This document shows, one piece after another, positions 22,147 through 37,100 of a stretch of 64,000 nt of DNA (position 1 is the stretch's first letter; each line of letters opens with the position of its first letter). The notes beneath the pieces were generated by a model that saw only the letters and a list, made by a program, of their open reading frames with translations, was not told the origin of the DNA and did no database searches. The translations under genes were made by a program, and so were the position numbers. This stretch comes from Bilabrum cf. latius (Eukaryota; Bigyra: Bicosoecida; Bigyra; Bicosoecida): assembly GCA_965178125.1 (NCBI GenBank), contig OZ237768.1, positions 248,001 to 312,000 on the forward strand, written 5' to 3'.

Positions 22147-25100
22147 TCAGCGCAAGCCTCCCTGCCTCGCCAGCCGCTCCGCCTCCATGGCAGCGATCCT
22201 AGCCTTGGTCTGCCGCACAAAATGAGCAGCTCTCTGCTGGAAGGACTCGTCCAGCACCTTCTGCTTGGCAGCAAACTCTGACTTGATTCGAAGCATCTCC
22301 CGCCTCGTCTCCAAGCGCCTCTCCTGCACCTGTGCATTCTCATCGCTCGTCAAAGAAGCCAGCTGGCTGCTGGACTCGCGCTCCAAATCGCGCACTGCTG
22401 CCTGCATGTCGGCAGTGGCTGCCGCCAGCTGATCCTCGAGCTCTTGTACGACAGTCTTCTGCTTTCGCAACGCAGACGCAGACTGAGGCCCCTCTGGCGC
22501 GGCTGCCTCTACCGCTCCATCGCCCTTGCCGCCACCGCTGAGGCGCGACAGCTCCCCCTTGGCTTCCTCGATGCGGTCAACCAGGCGTTGCTTGCGCGCA
22601 TTGGCCCGCTCAAGCGCCTCGCGCTGCTCGCGCTGAGGCGACCCCTGCGCATTGGCCGCCCCGCCTCCTGTGCCGGTCCTGCTCTGGCTCTGGATGAAGT
22701 CTCGCAAGCCCGCCTCGGCCTCCCTTAACCTGATGTCCCTTGCGTCCCGCAGCCGGTCCCTCTGCTTCTAGAGCCTACCGCCCTCCTCCACCAGCTGCAT
22801 GCCCCGCATGCGCAGCTCTCGCGTGTAGAACCAGTCCTCTGCCGGCTTCAGCTGCTCGGCAACGTCAGCGAGCTCTTGCCTGATGCTGCTTGCGTGCATC
22901 GCCTCCCTGTCTAGCATCGATTCGCGGGCGACCATCGTCCAGCGGCGCATGAGCGCGGCACTCGCTGCGCTTAGACCAACAGGACCGAATCGCCTAGCCT
23001 CGGGAATCCTGGATTTGGCATCCTAGTCGAGCTGGGACCCGTTGCCGCCGCGCCGCAGAGCCTCAACCTCTCGCATGGCGTGCGCCTTGGCCGGATCCAC
23101 GTAGTCCTAGCCCAGGGCCTACGCTCTCCTCTTGGCAATCTGCCTCTTCGCACGAGCTGCCTGCCGATCGCGGAGCTTGGCGGCGAACGCTTCCATCTCC
23201 AGCTTGGCGTTAGGCCTAGGAAACTCCCCGCCCAACCGGATCCGAGCCGCGATGAGCCACTTCGACATGAGCCGTCCCCAAGGGGCGTTCCTGTCCACCG
23301 TGATGGGATCGAATATCGGGGCCCCGTCGTATCCCTCAGAATCGCTGCCCTTGTCGCGCGCCTGCTGCTGCTCCCGAGCCGCCCTGGCATCGGCGCCGAA
23401 GAGTTTCTCCCGCCGCCTGCGGTTCGCAGCCGCAGTTTCCTCCGCAGCGCACCTCTTGCAAAGCATGAAAAACTCGGCGTTAATGCGGAAGTAGGCTCGC
23501 CAGGCGTCGAAGGTCATCGTCTGTGGACTGTCTCTGTTGGCCCTCTCGAACTGCTCCACGAGCTGATCCATGGCATGCGGGTCCAGCTGGCCGTCTGTGG
23601 CTAGTCGCACTTCGATCGGGTTGCTCTCGTCTTCCCTACACTTGCAGCGGCTGCACGTCTTCTCCTTGGAGTTTGCCATGATCTCTTGCACAGCGTTACG
23701 GAATAGCTTCCTCCGCCTTGCTTTCTCTAGCCACCAACGAGCGAGCGCGGCACTTCGCTCACCGGGCTGGGCCGCATCTGCCCACTGCCTGAGCCTCGTC
23801 CGAACCCCGTCGTCACCCGAGTCATCGCTGGAGATATCTTTCCGCCGTTGCCTTCCTCCGATGGTGCCATCTCCGTCATCGTCGAAGAAGTTAGACGTGA
23901 TGCGGCCATATACTCCACGCACATACTCTCGAGTAGGATCGCCATCCGGCTAGAGTGCATCCAGCGCCCTGGGCGTCAGCAGCTCAACCAGATGCTGCAC
24001 CAACCACGGGCGGTTCCGAGCCAGCCACTTGTGCCTGAATCGTTCGGAATTCAGGGCACGCAGCTCCAGCCGCTCCTTCTCGAGCTCCTCGTCCCCGCCC
24101 TCCCCAATGGCGAGCCTTGCAGCCACCTCATCATCGACCGTGCCTTCTGCCCTTACTAGCTTCCACAGCTGCACTGCGTTTGCAGCCTTGATCATGGCCC
24201 ACCGCAGCAGCACCCCAAGGAGCCACATAACGATGAAGATAAATCCAAACATGACATCGGAGAGCATTACGTAGTCTTTGCGGATCATGATCGTAACGCC
24301 CAGCATGATAAAGAGGATGCCCCACGCATGAACAGAGGACATGAAGTAGAACTGCGTGCTGAAGTACATCGAGTCCATCTGCTGCAGCTTCTCTGTTACG
24401 GCCTGGTCCCGCTTCTCGCTCGACATTTGCCACCTCTTGTCTCGAACAAAGTACCTGTACTTCTGGTAAGACAGGTACTCGTACAGCTTCCAGCCGTGCA
24501 CCAGCTCGAGCGTGTTGAACAGGAACATGTCCATGGCCAATTGCGCCGGGATGATGAGGAGAGTGAAAACCGTGTAGAACACGAGGTCAGTCTCGCGGAT
24601 GGAGAACCCTTCGGGCACCTCGGTCACCTGGAAGGAGTGCAGTGGGCTGGCGTCAAGCAGGTACAGAAGAACCTGCAAGAACGGTGACACGAGGAGTGCC
24701 ACCGTCTCGTTCGAGTATACCACCATGCTCTCGAGGAGAGGCTCCACGCCGAGGGTCTCTAGCTTGATGTGGTCCAAGATATGGTTGAGTTCTTCCTCCT
24801 CTTTGAGCCGCTGATCCCTAGACAGCTTCTTTTTGCCGCGCCACCATATGCTGAGCTGCTTCCGGTACAGCGGCACACGGGCGTACACTGATTTGACCAG
24901 GGGATCAACGTAAATCCGCTCGACCGTCATAGCCGCCGCCTCCACGAAGAAAGCAACGACGAAATCGGTGAACGTGGCTGCACCCATCGTGATCATGATC
25001 TCCACAAGCTGCAGAGTGGACACGAGAGGGCATACCAAGAGAGCGTCGCCCATGATCTCAAGCAGCACCAGCTCTACGCCGATCTGAGCAAACTTGAAGC

Positions 25101-28100
25101 CTACGATAAAAAAGTACTGGTACGTCGCAAACGTCTCAGAAAAGGCGAATTCGAGGATGGTGAGCAAGATTGTCACCAGCGTTAGCGATATCAGCAGCAT
25201 GTGAGCCCTCCTCCACAGGATGGGGGTCCACAGCTCCTCCGCAGCCGATGCTTCAGCTTCCAATTCCTCCTCGTCCTTTTCCTCCAAGTCTCCTAACTCA
25301 CCAGACCTTTGTTTCTCGCGGATTCTATCCGCCTGTGCACCCTCATCCTGCTCAACCTCCAACCCGGTCCGGTCGTTGGACGAGTAGATGGCATCGTCGG
25401 TCTTCCACCTGTCCCCCTGGTGCTCGGGTATAAACATGGACACGCCTTGTGCAACCACGTACAGGCCAAAGCACATGAAGGCAGTGCCCATCCTTCCTTG
25501 CCTGTACAACTGTATTCGGTCCTCGTCGAGTACAGCGATATCCATCCAGTCTCCAGGGACTGCCTCCAACGCGATCATGGACGGATTGAGGACTGGGTCT
25601 GCGCTACCGAGGTGCACAAACCAGATCAGCACAAAACCAAGGCCCATCATAGCTGGTACGGATGCGTAAAGTGCCCCAAAGAGTGGGGCTGGCGTGACCA
25701 TCTCCCACAACTGAGAGAATCGAAACACGGGGGCTTTCTTGAGCCTTGTGCCGATTCGGTGGACTGCCCAAATTAGGGCCCCGATGCCAACTTGTAACCC
25801 TCCAATGATGATGAACAGCAGGACATACACATCAGCGCTAAACTCAAACAGATTCAGCAAGTCCATCCAAGCGAGCGGGCTGTACGTGAACTCGATCGTG
25901 TAGTTAAAGTCACCTTGCTTGCATTGGGGTATGCCCTGGGCTGCAAAGTCTGCAATCAGGCTCTCTGTAGTTGCAGACGTGCAGAAAGAAGAATATTCTA
26001 CGAATGATCGCACCAGCCGCTTTCGGCCCTTGGTCACCTGATAGTACTCCAGGCTTAGCTCGATCACCCGCGGAACTCTGTAAGGCACGTACGAGCTGAC
26101 CACGTCAACGGGAATCATCGCCTCAGTGCCTACCAGATCCAGCAGCTAGTCCGTCCGTCCCCATCCCTGGTTCGTTTCCGAATCGCCTTTGAACGTAGAG
26201 AATGGAAGTGGCTCCTTGGTCAAATAGAATAGCACGTCACCCTCACGGAACTCGAACCACCGCGACAGGGGTGCCTGGTTGAAGATCTGCTCCTCGTACG
26301 CACATTGCAGGCTGATACCGGGAGGTCCTCTGCCGTCGTTGTCGTCCTCGGGGTGCGGCTGCCAGGACTGGTCAAAGCAGCGATCTGCAAGCGGCGTAAA
26401 CTGAAAATTCCAGAAATACTAGTTGACAAAGATCGTCTTGTCATACGGCTCGATCACGCACTCTGGGTGGTCCTCCAGCAGCTTGGAAACCAGCATCCTC
26501 GAGTCGTACCCCTCGCAGTTGGAGAACCACGGGAAATAGTTGAAGAATAGTGCATCGATTGGCTCTTCGTCTGCATTGGTCCACCACGTGACGTCCTGCT
26601 CCACGTCAACGATCGCGTCCCGCACGATGTCAAAGTATGTTTGATTCCTGCTGTTCCTGGGTACGTACGCTGCATTGGCAGCTGCCAAGTCCACGGTATC
26701 CGCACCAGTGACACGCGCCGTCTTGACGGCATACTGTTTATCCCCAACATTGTAATCAGCCGGTCGATCAAGAAATAGTTGGTTTTCGAAAGCCTACTCA
26801 AAGTCATTGGCCGTGCCTTCGACCCTCCGCTTCGACATGGGCAGGTTGTACGGCAGGCTCTTGCCAGTCAGATCTTCGAGAGTAATGAGGGCGAAGAAGC
26901 CCCTGCCATTCGAAGAGTCCGAGGGAGAATAGTCCGCCCTTGACGGCGTGTGGATAGTTAACTCAGTGATGCCCCTAAGCTACGTTTTGAAATCCTAGTA
27001 GTACAGCCCGTGCAGCAGCTCAAAGACAATAATCACGTTCATATCCTGCAGCGTAGAGACTGTCAGCTGCACTACCTTGTGTTTGTTATCTGCAAATGGC
27101 AGCTCCCTTTTGTTGGTTTCAAGCCAAGCGGGGTTCTCTTTTGCCTGGCACTTGCAGCAGTCCTCGCACATGTACCCAAACCCCGCCTGGTCCTCCACGG
27201 GAGGATGCGAGCACTGGGGCGGATCCAAGGCATACTGGCACCGGTAGTGCGGTGGACATGGGTCGCAGTCCGCGTAAACGGAAAGCTGGAAGTGCTCGTT
27301 GTATGTGAGGTTGGTTGGAATGACTGACATATCCATTGTCACAATTGCCTGCTACCCACCCCGTAGCTCGAGAACCCCAATCCCCCAGTCTGTCCGGAGA
27401 TAGGCGTCTGCAAGCACTTTCCTATCGGTCGCATTCGTGAGGTAGATAGGATCGATGGGGCTAATCCTCTGGAGCACCTCATCGCCTCGCTTCTAGCAGT
27501 CAAAGAGGTTTGTCGATGACACATCGCTGGTTGTGCCGTTGGGGCACCTCATCGCATGTTCGCATCGGCACATGTCCAGCCTCTCTAGCATGGGCTCGTC
27601 CACCTGTTGGCTGCCCACGACGCCGTCTCGCCACGAATCGCTTGGCATGACCAGCTTGGCCAACTCGGGCACGTCGTCTCGAAGATTGTAGCGATCGTCG
27701 TCTCCCAACTCAGATCGATCGTACTGCCTCACATTGTCAAGCAAATCCACGGCATACTTGAGGTCGTACACCAGCGGGTCCATCGACTCGGGCAACTCCT
27801 GCAGCTTGCGAGAAGCGGTTCGCTCGACCTCGTCCAGGTACGCCTGCTCCACCCACTCCTTGAGCTCTCGGAAGCTGCAGGTGGGCAAGCAGGGATCGCC
27901 CATTGGTAGCGTATCTGGACCCCCTGGGTTTCCCTGCCCCAGTCGCGCGTCACATCGCACGAATGTCCCCTCTGAGTACGGAGTGAATGTGGCAGACGAA
28001 GGCTCGAAGCAGTTCCTAAAGTACCTTTGGGCGAGGTGCTGGGGGGGAAACACCACGGCCTCCTGCATGAGAGGTCCGGTGCCGTTCGAAGAACCTGCTA

Positions 28101-31100
28101 GCCGCGTGCGCTACCACTGGAATGTGTCGTCGGTGCCGTACTGCTGAATCTGCTGTGGAAGCAGCGTCAGACCCGGGCCTAGCGGGTGGTTAGCCCCTGA
28201 CACGACAAACTGACACAGGGGCCGTATCCCCTGCTTGATTTCAGTATACGTGTACCCACGCTCCGTGCAAGCCCACAATCGATACACTTCATGGACCAGC
28301 CTAGCCTGTGAGATGCAGTCGCACTCTTCTCGTTCTACAGTCTGGTGGATCATGCGCCAGTGGTGGTCTCGCCCGCACCGCAGGTCTGCTTCCGTCGCAA
28401 GGTTTAGCGGAGCCACCTGACCGAGGTCGTTGGTCTCGTACCGGAAGCGTTCTTGCAGGTCTTCACTGATCCCATCGAAGCAGCGCTGGTCGTGCGCTGA
28501 TATGTACTCGGGAAGGCGCAGCCCAGGCAGCGCCACCAACTGCGTTCCCATGTCATGGAACGGATCTGCATCAATACCAGAGACGCCCCGCAGGATCGAA
28601 TCGTGTGCCTGGACACCATACAGCGGATCTAGAGAGCCTGTTGGGCAGAAGAAACCGCGGGGGCAAATGCTCCGGAATTGTTGCTCGACCCCCGTACCGT
28701 CCTGGCAGAAGTAGCCCTCGTCACACAAGTCTTTGAACTGGCCATTGGGAGCGTGGAGATCAATATCGGGTGTGGTTCCTACATCACATACGTATCCACC
28801 TGCGCACACGGTCAGCGCTGCACTGAGTGCAGTGGTTCGCTCATCGCACACGTATCCTGACTCACACGGCTCGCCGATGGAATCTTCGTGGGTCTGGCAT
28901 ATGATGTCAGCTTCGCACGTGCCTGGGTACCACTGCGGCGCACCAGTCGTGTCATTGTGCAGGAAGAATCCCTGTGTGCAATTACTAAAGGGATTATACC
29001 TCTTCTCTCTTGCAATGTGCATGTACTACCTCCCAAAGTCGAAGAATGCTGGAAATACGTCGGGATGGCCATACCCTTGCGGCTTCTAGCCCGTCTGAAG
29101 TTCGTAGTTGGGGCCGTAGTAGTCGCGGAATCGCTAGTAGAATGTGCTGCCGAACGGCTGCTCGTTGAAATAGCACTTGGCATCGGGGTGTGTTCGCTGA
29201 CTCTGGTCCAGGTATGGTCCTTGGCCTAGCGAGTCGATAGGCCCAACAAGCACACCCCAAAACTGGTGGTCTACCGTGTCGCAAGTCAAGATGTCGTAGA
29301 TCGTCTGGTCCGCCAGTGGGGTGTAAGGATGAGGAAAGTCATCGTAGTTGCACGGATTTACGATTCCGTCGCCGGGACATACGGTTCCAGGGGCACAAGG
29401 AATGCACTCCCGCTTGTCACGGAGTTCCCATTGCTTGGACCAGTGGCCCTACGGACAGCCCCGACATACTGGTCCATCTGACTCGATAGTAGACCGATAC
29501 TACCCTGGCGGACATATTCCAGCTACTTGCGTACCATCCAGGTCGCAGACGGTTCCGGGCGGGCACGGCAGGCAGGAGACTGTCTGGATGGTGGGGGCAT
29601 AGTACCCTGCTGGACACTCTTGCGGCACAACCGTCCCGGATAGCTCTGCAAAGTATCCGACTGGAGTTGGGATCGGTATAGCCGTACCCAGCGGGCAGTA
29701 GAACCCCTTGGGGCACAGGCCCGACCCGACCGGACTGAAAGACCCGGCCTCGCAGTAGAAGCCTGGCGTGCAATTCTGAGCGTACAAGAAATCTCCTCGC
29801 TTCACCATATCGTACCCAGTTCCTTTCACGCAATAGGTGCCTGGCCTGCATGGGTACGGTCGAAGGGTTGTGTCGTTTCTGTACGGATCCGAGGTCAGGG
29901 TCCCGTTGTTGCAGTAAAAGCCAGGGGGGCACGGCTGATTCGGGGAAGCAAGCCGGTCCTCCGAGCACACGAAGCCGAGGGGGCAGATGGCAGGGTCGAC
30001 CCGGCCGAATCCAGGACACACGTACCCACGCGGACAACTTGTGCACATCGTTTGCCCGATCTGCCCGTTGAATGTACCCGGTCTGCACGGTTCCGGGTCT
30101 CTTGTGTTCACCTAAGGGCACTGCGTGCCAACCGGGCAAGGGTACTGCTTGCCTTTCCTGCAGTAGTGCCCGACTGGGCACGCTTGGCCGGTCGGTGACG
30201 CAGTCCCTTCGTCACACTTGGCGTATCCAGCACACATCTGCGCTTCGCTCAGGTTAGCCGCCGACGAGATGGTGGGACTGGTGGTGCCTGGCGGACAGTA
30301 AACGCCTGCTGGACACGGGCGAGGCCTGCGCATGGCGTTGCCCTTGGCGCTATGATTGAACCAAGGGTCAGTCACGCTCAATGAGTCCATGTCATCCAAT
30401 ACCTGACACGCATTATCGAGGCAATATCGGCCCCGAATGGGATCAAAAGGAGCCTATGCGTCTAGTGGCAGCATATGGGCCTCCATCCAGTACCTAGCCG
30501 GTGAGAACGATGTTTGTAGTCCAAAGTCAGACGTCGAGTTGTCAAAGCAAGCCGAGTTGCGAGTGCCAGCTACCAGAGCGTGGCCCTGGGACTACCGCCC
30601 CAACCTGACAGTTGTGGTCATCTCGGCCTGCGACAGCGACATTGACATGCCTTTGGAGCCGTCGGCACCCGGTGCACCGCAAAACGTATCTACACTGGCA
30701 GTGCCGGGCAGGCAAAAGTGCCCCTCTGGGCACGGCTGCTCTGCCCTCTCCTAGCCTGTGCTGGGGCATACAAACCCGGCGGGACACAGCCGTGGTACCC
30801 TCATTCCCATGTCGGGGCAGACGTATCCGACGGGACACCGAATGCAATCGGTTGCGCCACGGAGCGGCTGGTAGGTTCCCCGAGGACACATCGTGAAATT
30901 TCGACTGCCGGCTTCGGGGCAGAAACTACCTGGAGGACAGTCTAGCCCCTCGCTATCGTATCCAATTGCCTTGAACGTGCCGGGCCTCGGACGACCTTCA
31001 GGCTCTACAACCGCGCTCCCGTCCATGGAAAAGTCGACGCCATTCCACGTCAGCTCTAGGACAAACGACGCTCTCGCTTCTCCTGACTGAATCGTGATGC

Positions 31101-34100
31101 TGCCCGCAAGCTCTGCTTGGGTTGAGGCCTAGGTTGTGTTCTGGAGCTCGATCCAACCGTCCATGGGGCTGGCTTGCACCTCCTCACCAGCCAGCAGCTG
31201 CTGATCCAGCTGCTCAACATGACCCCACCCGCCATGCGTGGCATGCGTTGCGCCTGTCGAGTCAATCAATGACCCTGCATCAACAAAGCACAGAACCAGA
31301 GTGTCAGACAAGAATGTCGCGTCCAATCTGGCGTGGCCAAACCTGCAGGCAAGGTCTGATGTGTTCATGAACCTTTCCCCCGTAACAAACACATACTGCG
31401 GGTATGCCGTGCTAATGGTGCGCGGCATCACATCTGTGACTTCAGGCGTCTAGGTGTAGGTGAACACGTATCCATCGTCTGTGTAGTCTCTGCCATTCAT
31501 CGTTATCTCGAGCTCGACAGAATGAAGCAGCACGTGCGGGTAATAGTGGCTATCCGGGAACACTTGTTGCCGGAACGACTTCTCGTCCAACCTGTCATGC
31601 TGGAAGAATCGAGTATCGCTATAGGACAGGTTGTGCCCCGGTCCTAGTTCTCTAAGAGTCGGAGACGCGCAGTGGATCTCTGTTGGCGATACATACGATC
31701 CAGGCACGGCAAAATCGTCAAATCTGCACTGTATCTAGCTGCTGTTCACGAATCCACTGCCGCGAACACGAACCACGGTTCCGGCAGAATCGTGGAAACC
31801 GTGATTTGGGAACACAGCTTGAACCTCGGGCGGTGGCACCACCGCAATGGAAGTACCGAGAGAGTGGAACGGCAGGCCAGCGGCAGAGTACTCCAGAGGA
31901 AACTACCCAGGAGGCAATGTGTTGCCCGGAATGTTTACGATTATGTTGCTATCATCCACCCAAGTTGCGTTCGAGACGTGCTTCACCGTGCCCATTCTGT
32001 CGATAAACCTTACCATGCCAGTTGCACTTGGTTGGAAAGCGCGGCCAATGATGGAGATCCAGCTAGATCCATTGCCAGGGTCACTGGTGTGGATGATCGC
32101 CGGTTCCGTACCGAAAGCTCTCGGCCAGTCCAGGCTGGCCACAGCAACGACGCGGCCTCTGCGGCGCAAAGCACCCAAGCGTCCGACAAAATCAAGCACA
32201 ATTCCATAGTCGTCGCTCAGCACATTTGGTGGGGCAAAGCAGGTGGCACTACTACTCGACGATACCACAGCTGCGGAACGGTAGCACACTCCAGCCTGTT
32301 CATCGCACAGAGCGAGCCGTTCGTCAAACATCTCGCCTGACATGTGGTTCATTAAAGGGAAAAAGACGCATTCAGTTGGGGCATGTGTCGAGAAGTTGTA
32401 GCCAGCCAGCTAGATTTCCGTCCCACCGCTTGCGTAGCCATGCACGACACTTGCAGACTCGACCGTTGGCATAGCAATCCGCTCGATCACGTGCTCAGGT
32501 TGTGACCATTTTATGTCAACGCCGTTATCACTGACGCCAACCCGTTGGAAGCCAATACCTTGTGTGGTCGATATCGATCGGTGCACGCTACCAACTAGAC
32601 CTGCTTCTAGCAGTCTGCCGTCTGTCGTTGGCAGAGTTGCAACCGTACTGTGCGATACGCGGTCTGACTCGGAGTCATACAGTACGTGCAGACTGGAGTT
32701 GCTTTGCATGCTGTCAGAAACTAAAACCTATATATTGAATTCTCCCACGGCCTGGTGGTGCGGCAGCAGCTATGCGCGAAAGTCAAAGGTCAGAGTACCA
32801 TTGGCTGTCTCTGCCAGGACCGCTGATGACACATCGGTGGGGCGAAGAGGTAGATTCACGTCGGCCGTCATGCTGCTGAACATAGCAAGAATAGCGGCGC
32901 CAAGATCCGCTGTAATGCGTTCAGCTGGAATCACGTCCGCGTAGATGCGAGCCCCGGGCTGACAAGCTGTGGGCTCTATTCCATCGTACGTCACCGTGAC
33001 AGTGCACGGGTGCGAGACAAACGCACGGACAGCCAGGTTTCCGAGTGACAACCTTTGCAACTCGAAAGATGATGGCAGCTAGAGACTGAGGCTCGCGTGT
33101 ACACTCGCCAGCGATCTAAAGTGGTGGTCAGCTGGAAGGTGGCACTGTATCTCGTTCTGACTCGTACGGGCAGATTCGGAAGACACCATAGCACCCGATG
33201 AAGTGTCCTCAAACACGCAGCGATACTCGCGGTCGGATACCCCGTCTACGGTAATGAGAATGGGTTCGGGCTGGCGAGACACGACAAACTAGGGCTGCAC
33301 TGCGGCGATGATGGACGGGTGGGTGTATTGGAATACCCCTTCCAGTATTGACGATGATCCACCAGCTGGCACAACCTGAACCCCCATTGCCTCATTCGTG
33401 GATGATGGCGGCGAGAGGCACATAACTACCTACAGCTTTGATCCTAGCTCATTTAATGCAGCTGCGAACAGCACGCCTGGAACAGATGCGGCCATGAACT
33501 CGCAGTTCACGGTGTCGTTCAATACCTGCAGCTGGAGCACTTTTCCATGGCTTTGTACATACACAGCGGTGCCTGCAAGGTTCTAAAGTATGTCTGCGGA
33601 GTACTGTTTCGGTCGAGGCAAATAATGACTAATGATGGTCAACACCTGTTCTGCTACTCGTTCGTCCCCAGAGTGAAGCAGTAGTGCAGTACCACCATCC
33701 ATGGTGCCGTGGGCAGGAGAAATGCCCGAGTGGGACAACGGCTCTGATGGCTGCAGCTGCAGCTGAATACAAGAGTACCCGGTGCCGCAGACCAGGCCAT
33801 TCTAAATTACGCCATTACCGATGGGACTGTGCAATTGTCCGCAGTGACTGCTAGTAGAGGTAGCACGTGCTGCTTTGTGGCAGGGCTGGAAGGCAGCACC
33901 ATCAAACGATAGTGCAACGTGCAGGTGGCTGACGTCTTCACCGACGAGTCCTCGATCGATGTAGACTTCGCATGAGTATAGAGCTCTCGAGCTGTTCCGC
34001 GGCTCGATTGCTTCGATACAGTTCGGCGCTTCACGAGCAGGTTGGCCCAGCACCTGCAAGTACATTGCCTTTGCATGACCTTCTGCGCCGTAGCGAGCCA

Positions 34101-37100
34101 CTTCACCCGGCATCATACCAGCCCTGTCGGCATTCCGAGCTAGTTGCACCGTAAGCTTTTGCAACCGGTCTGCAACGACAATTAAGGGCGCCAAAGCCTC
34201 GACCTACGGAAGCGGAACCCTGGCCAAAGCTGAGAATGACCTGGGCATGAATCCCACGATAGAACCAGAGGAAGGAGGCATTATTCCGATGGATACATGC
34301 GGTCCAACGCCCGGCTTGGTCCGATTCACTTGAATTCGACTGGCTGGTTCTTGCAGCACAGTCGGAGTTCCATGTGCATCGACAATCTGCACATTGGCCA
34401 TCGGCTACGGCCCCATATAGCGAGACAAAGAGGAGCTGTTGCCCTAGTACTCAACGTGAGCCTTGCAGACATGACGAGCTGGAAATACCAACGTTACGAG
34501 AGGCAAATTGCCGAGGTCATCTGCTGCTACTTGCAGGGTCTAACACTCCATCCCTGTCGATGCAGCCAGTGGGGCATGCACTGAGTCGCGAACTTGAGTG
34601 AAAATTGCCTCAAACGATGCCATTGAGCCCATGAGCGGCTAGCCAATCTTGCTGTCGTACCAAAGTCCGACTGGAGTAGGAACACCATCTGTTTTGGCGG
34701 ACATGGCTGCAGTGTCAGTCGCCTCAGCTAGTGACACTGATAATTGAGCTCCTGCCGAACGCAGGGTGTCATGCAATACAAGCGCCGACGCCGAATTCTC
34801 GACAAGAGTGACTGTCAAATCAGTATGAATGTCACTCGCTGTTAGCTGGATTGCCGAGCAAGAGCCTATCTCTGGAGGCAAGTTCACTCTCCACCGACCA
34901 GGAGCCACCTGTGCTGCCACAACGTCAACGTTAGCAGGTGAAAGAGACCTTGAGTTGTTGTCGAGATTCCTGCTGAATGGTAGTGATCCATACTGGAGCG
35001 AAAAAGACTGCAAGGCCTGCTCAAACTCGGCTGCGAGCTGCTATCCGTCTGTGTCCGCACGGAAAGAAATGTCAAACTCATGGTCAGGTTCAAGGGAGAA
35101 GGCGCCGTACATTGTCACTGATACTTGCATGGGACCATCGCTGACCTGCATATCCAGCACGTTTGCCTCAACTGTACCAGTCCCAGACGCCGCTAGATCA
35201 CGTATATCCGCTGCTTCCATCATGACCGGGTCAATCGACAGCTCGATCCGCAAAGCCAAATAAGACGAGTTGCCTGGTTCCTGAATGGAAGTCACAGACG
35301 ATACCGCCCAGAATGGTGCGCCTAGAGACTGCGCCGCCGCAGCTCGAACGATGCCATCAAGCACATCCACATCGATAGCATCTTTACATTGGGACGTTCT
35401 GCAGTTTTGTGAAGTGACCTAGTCCAGCAGCACTGCCCTGTTTGCGACTGGCCCGCTCAACTGCAGGGTGTTAGCCACAGGCTAGCAGCCCTATCTCCGA
35501 AATGCCACCACAATAGACTCTGCAGGACTATCAGCTGCGTGCCATGCACTTACAGCAGATACAGGATCCTGGCAGTCATCAACACGAATCAAGACTCGGC
35601 TATCGCTGGCTGTCTTGAATACATCGACCTGGTTGAGTCCAGTAGAACTTCGTATTGCTGCAGCGAGCTCGAAACCACTGGCACGACTCGAGAGCGGCCC
35701 GACCTGGTTAATGGAAGTTGCTGTTTCCAGCTATATATGAAAGTCGCCTGTTCCTGTGAGCCGAAGCTCAGTTTCCATTGCTGGAGCAAGTTTCCATCGC
35801 AGCTCAATCCTAACTGTGTTCGCAGATGTTTCAGATAGTCCGGGTGCGTTGACATCCCACGTGCAACCAGACGGGCGGATGGTATCATTAGCCTCGTACT
35901 AGAAATCTGACACGACTGCTACCACTGAGGGCAGCTGCAACGGCCCGATACGGTCAACTGGGAATGACCGCCCATTAGCTGGCTGGTACTGGACCACACG
36001 AGCCAGCAGGTCTGGTGCCCACCCAGCTCGGGACGTGACCACCACAATAAACGTAGATACAGCCAGTTTTCCACCATAAAACTTGCTTTGCGCCGCGCTC
36101 TCAACAGTGCCAGCATAAAACACTTGAACGGATCTCACAATGCCAAGGCTCTCAATCGCTGCCTGGATGGTGCGGTTGCTCAGCGAGCTCAAGTGAACAT
36201 TGGAAAAATTGTTGCTGCCGGCGAAACGTAATTGCAGCACAGCGTTCGTAGCAGAACCGACATAATCGTCGCCATGCAACGTCAGATTCCATGATGTTCG
36301 CCTTAGCTGCTCCTCTGATACTGTTACCGTATGGACTTCGCGGCTCAGTCGGTGCGCTGGCAGGGAACAGCGCGCCTCTGCGCCTCCGTCTACGTGGAGC
36401 TCCGCAGTTGCGACTAATGATGCAGATAATAGCTGTGCGGACGCGTCGGCTGCGGCTTGTGGGGGCAGAGATGAGACTGCGCACTTGTACCCTACGGCTC
36501 CAGCAGCCCAGCTGCTACCGTTCTGCACCAAGCCGATAGACTGGTTAGCAGTATCGGCCATTTGACGCCGGCTCAGGAGTAGACTTCCGTGGTTAATGAT
36601 GAAAACCGTGCTGCGTATCACTGGAATCGCTTGTCCAGTTGCAAGGCGTAATGACACCTTTATCTTGCCAGAGTAGTGTGCAGGAACATGAAGCGGTTCG
36701 CACACGAGTCCTGCGGCATCTGATTTTGCTGTCGTGATGGAATCCTCGACTCCAATACGATACTCGCAACTACTAGCAGCAGCGAGCCGCTTCAAGTCAC
36801 TTGAGCTTAGCTCGGCATTGCACACGAACGCAGTCACCAGCTAGTCGTACTCTGCTGCTGTGAACGAGGCCTCGCAACGAAAGTCAGATGGCAGGACGAG
36901 TAACATGGCATCAGCCGCGGGATCGGACGACACAATGTTGTCAGCATTGTAGTGAACCGCAATTCGCAATCGAGCGGTGGATGGAGCTGACAGACCGGCG
37001 CGTGGAGACCCGCAACTCAAAGATTTGCTAGTGTGCACATCAGCTGGGGACGACACGGAACTCCTCTCCCCATTAAAGTCCCACATACACGTTACGAACG

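Noticed and set aside
29417-30181. 254-residue minus-strand ORF
   Set aside because: Shifted frame of the GCC2/GCC3 block; the Cys periodicity belongs to the other frame.
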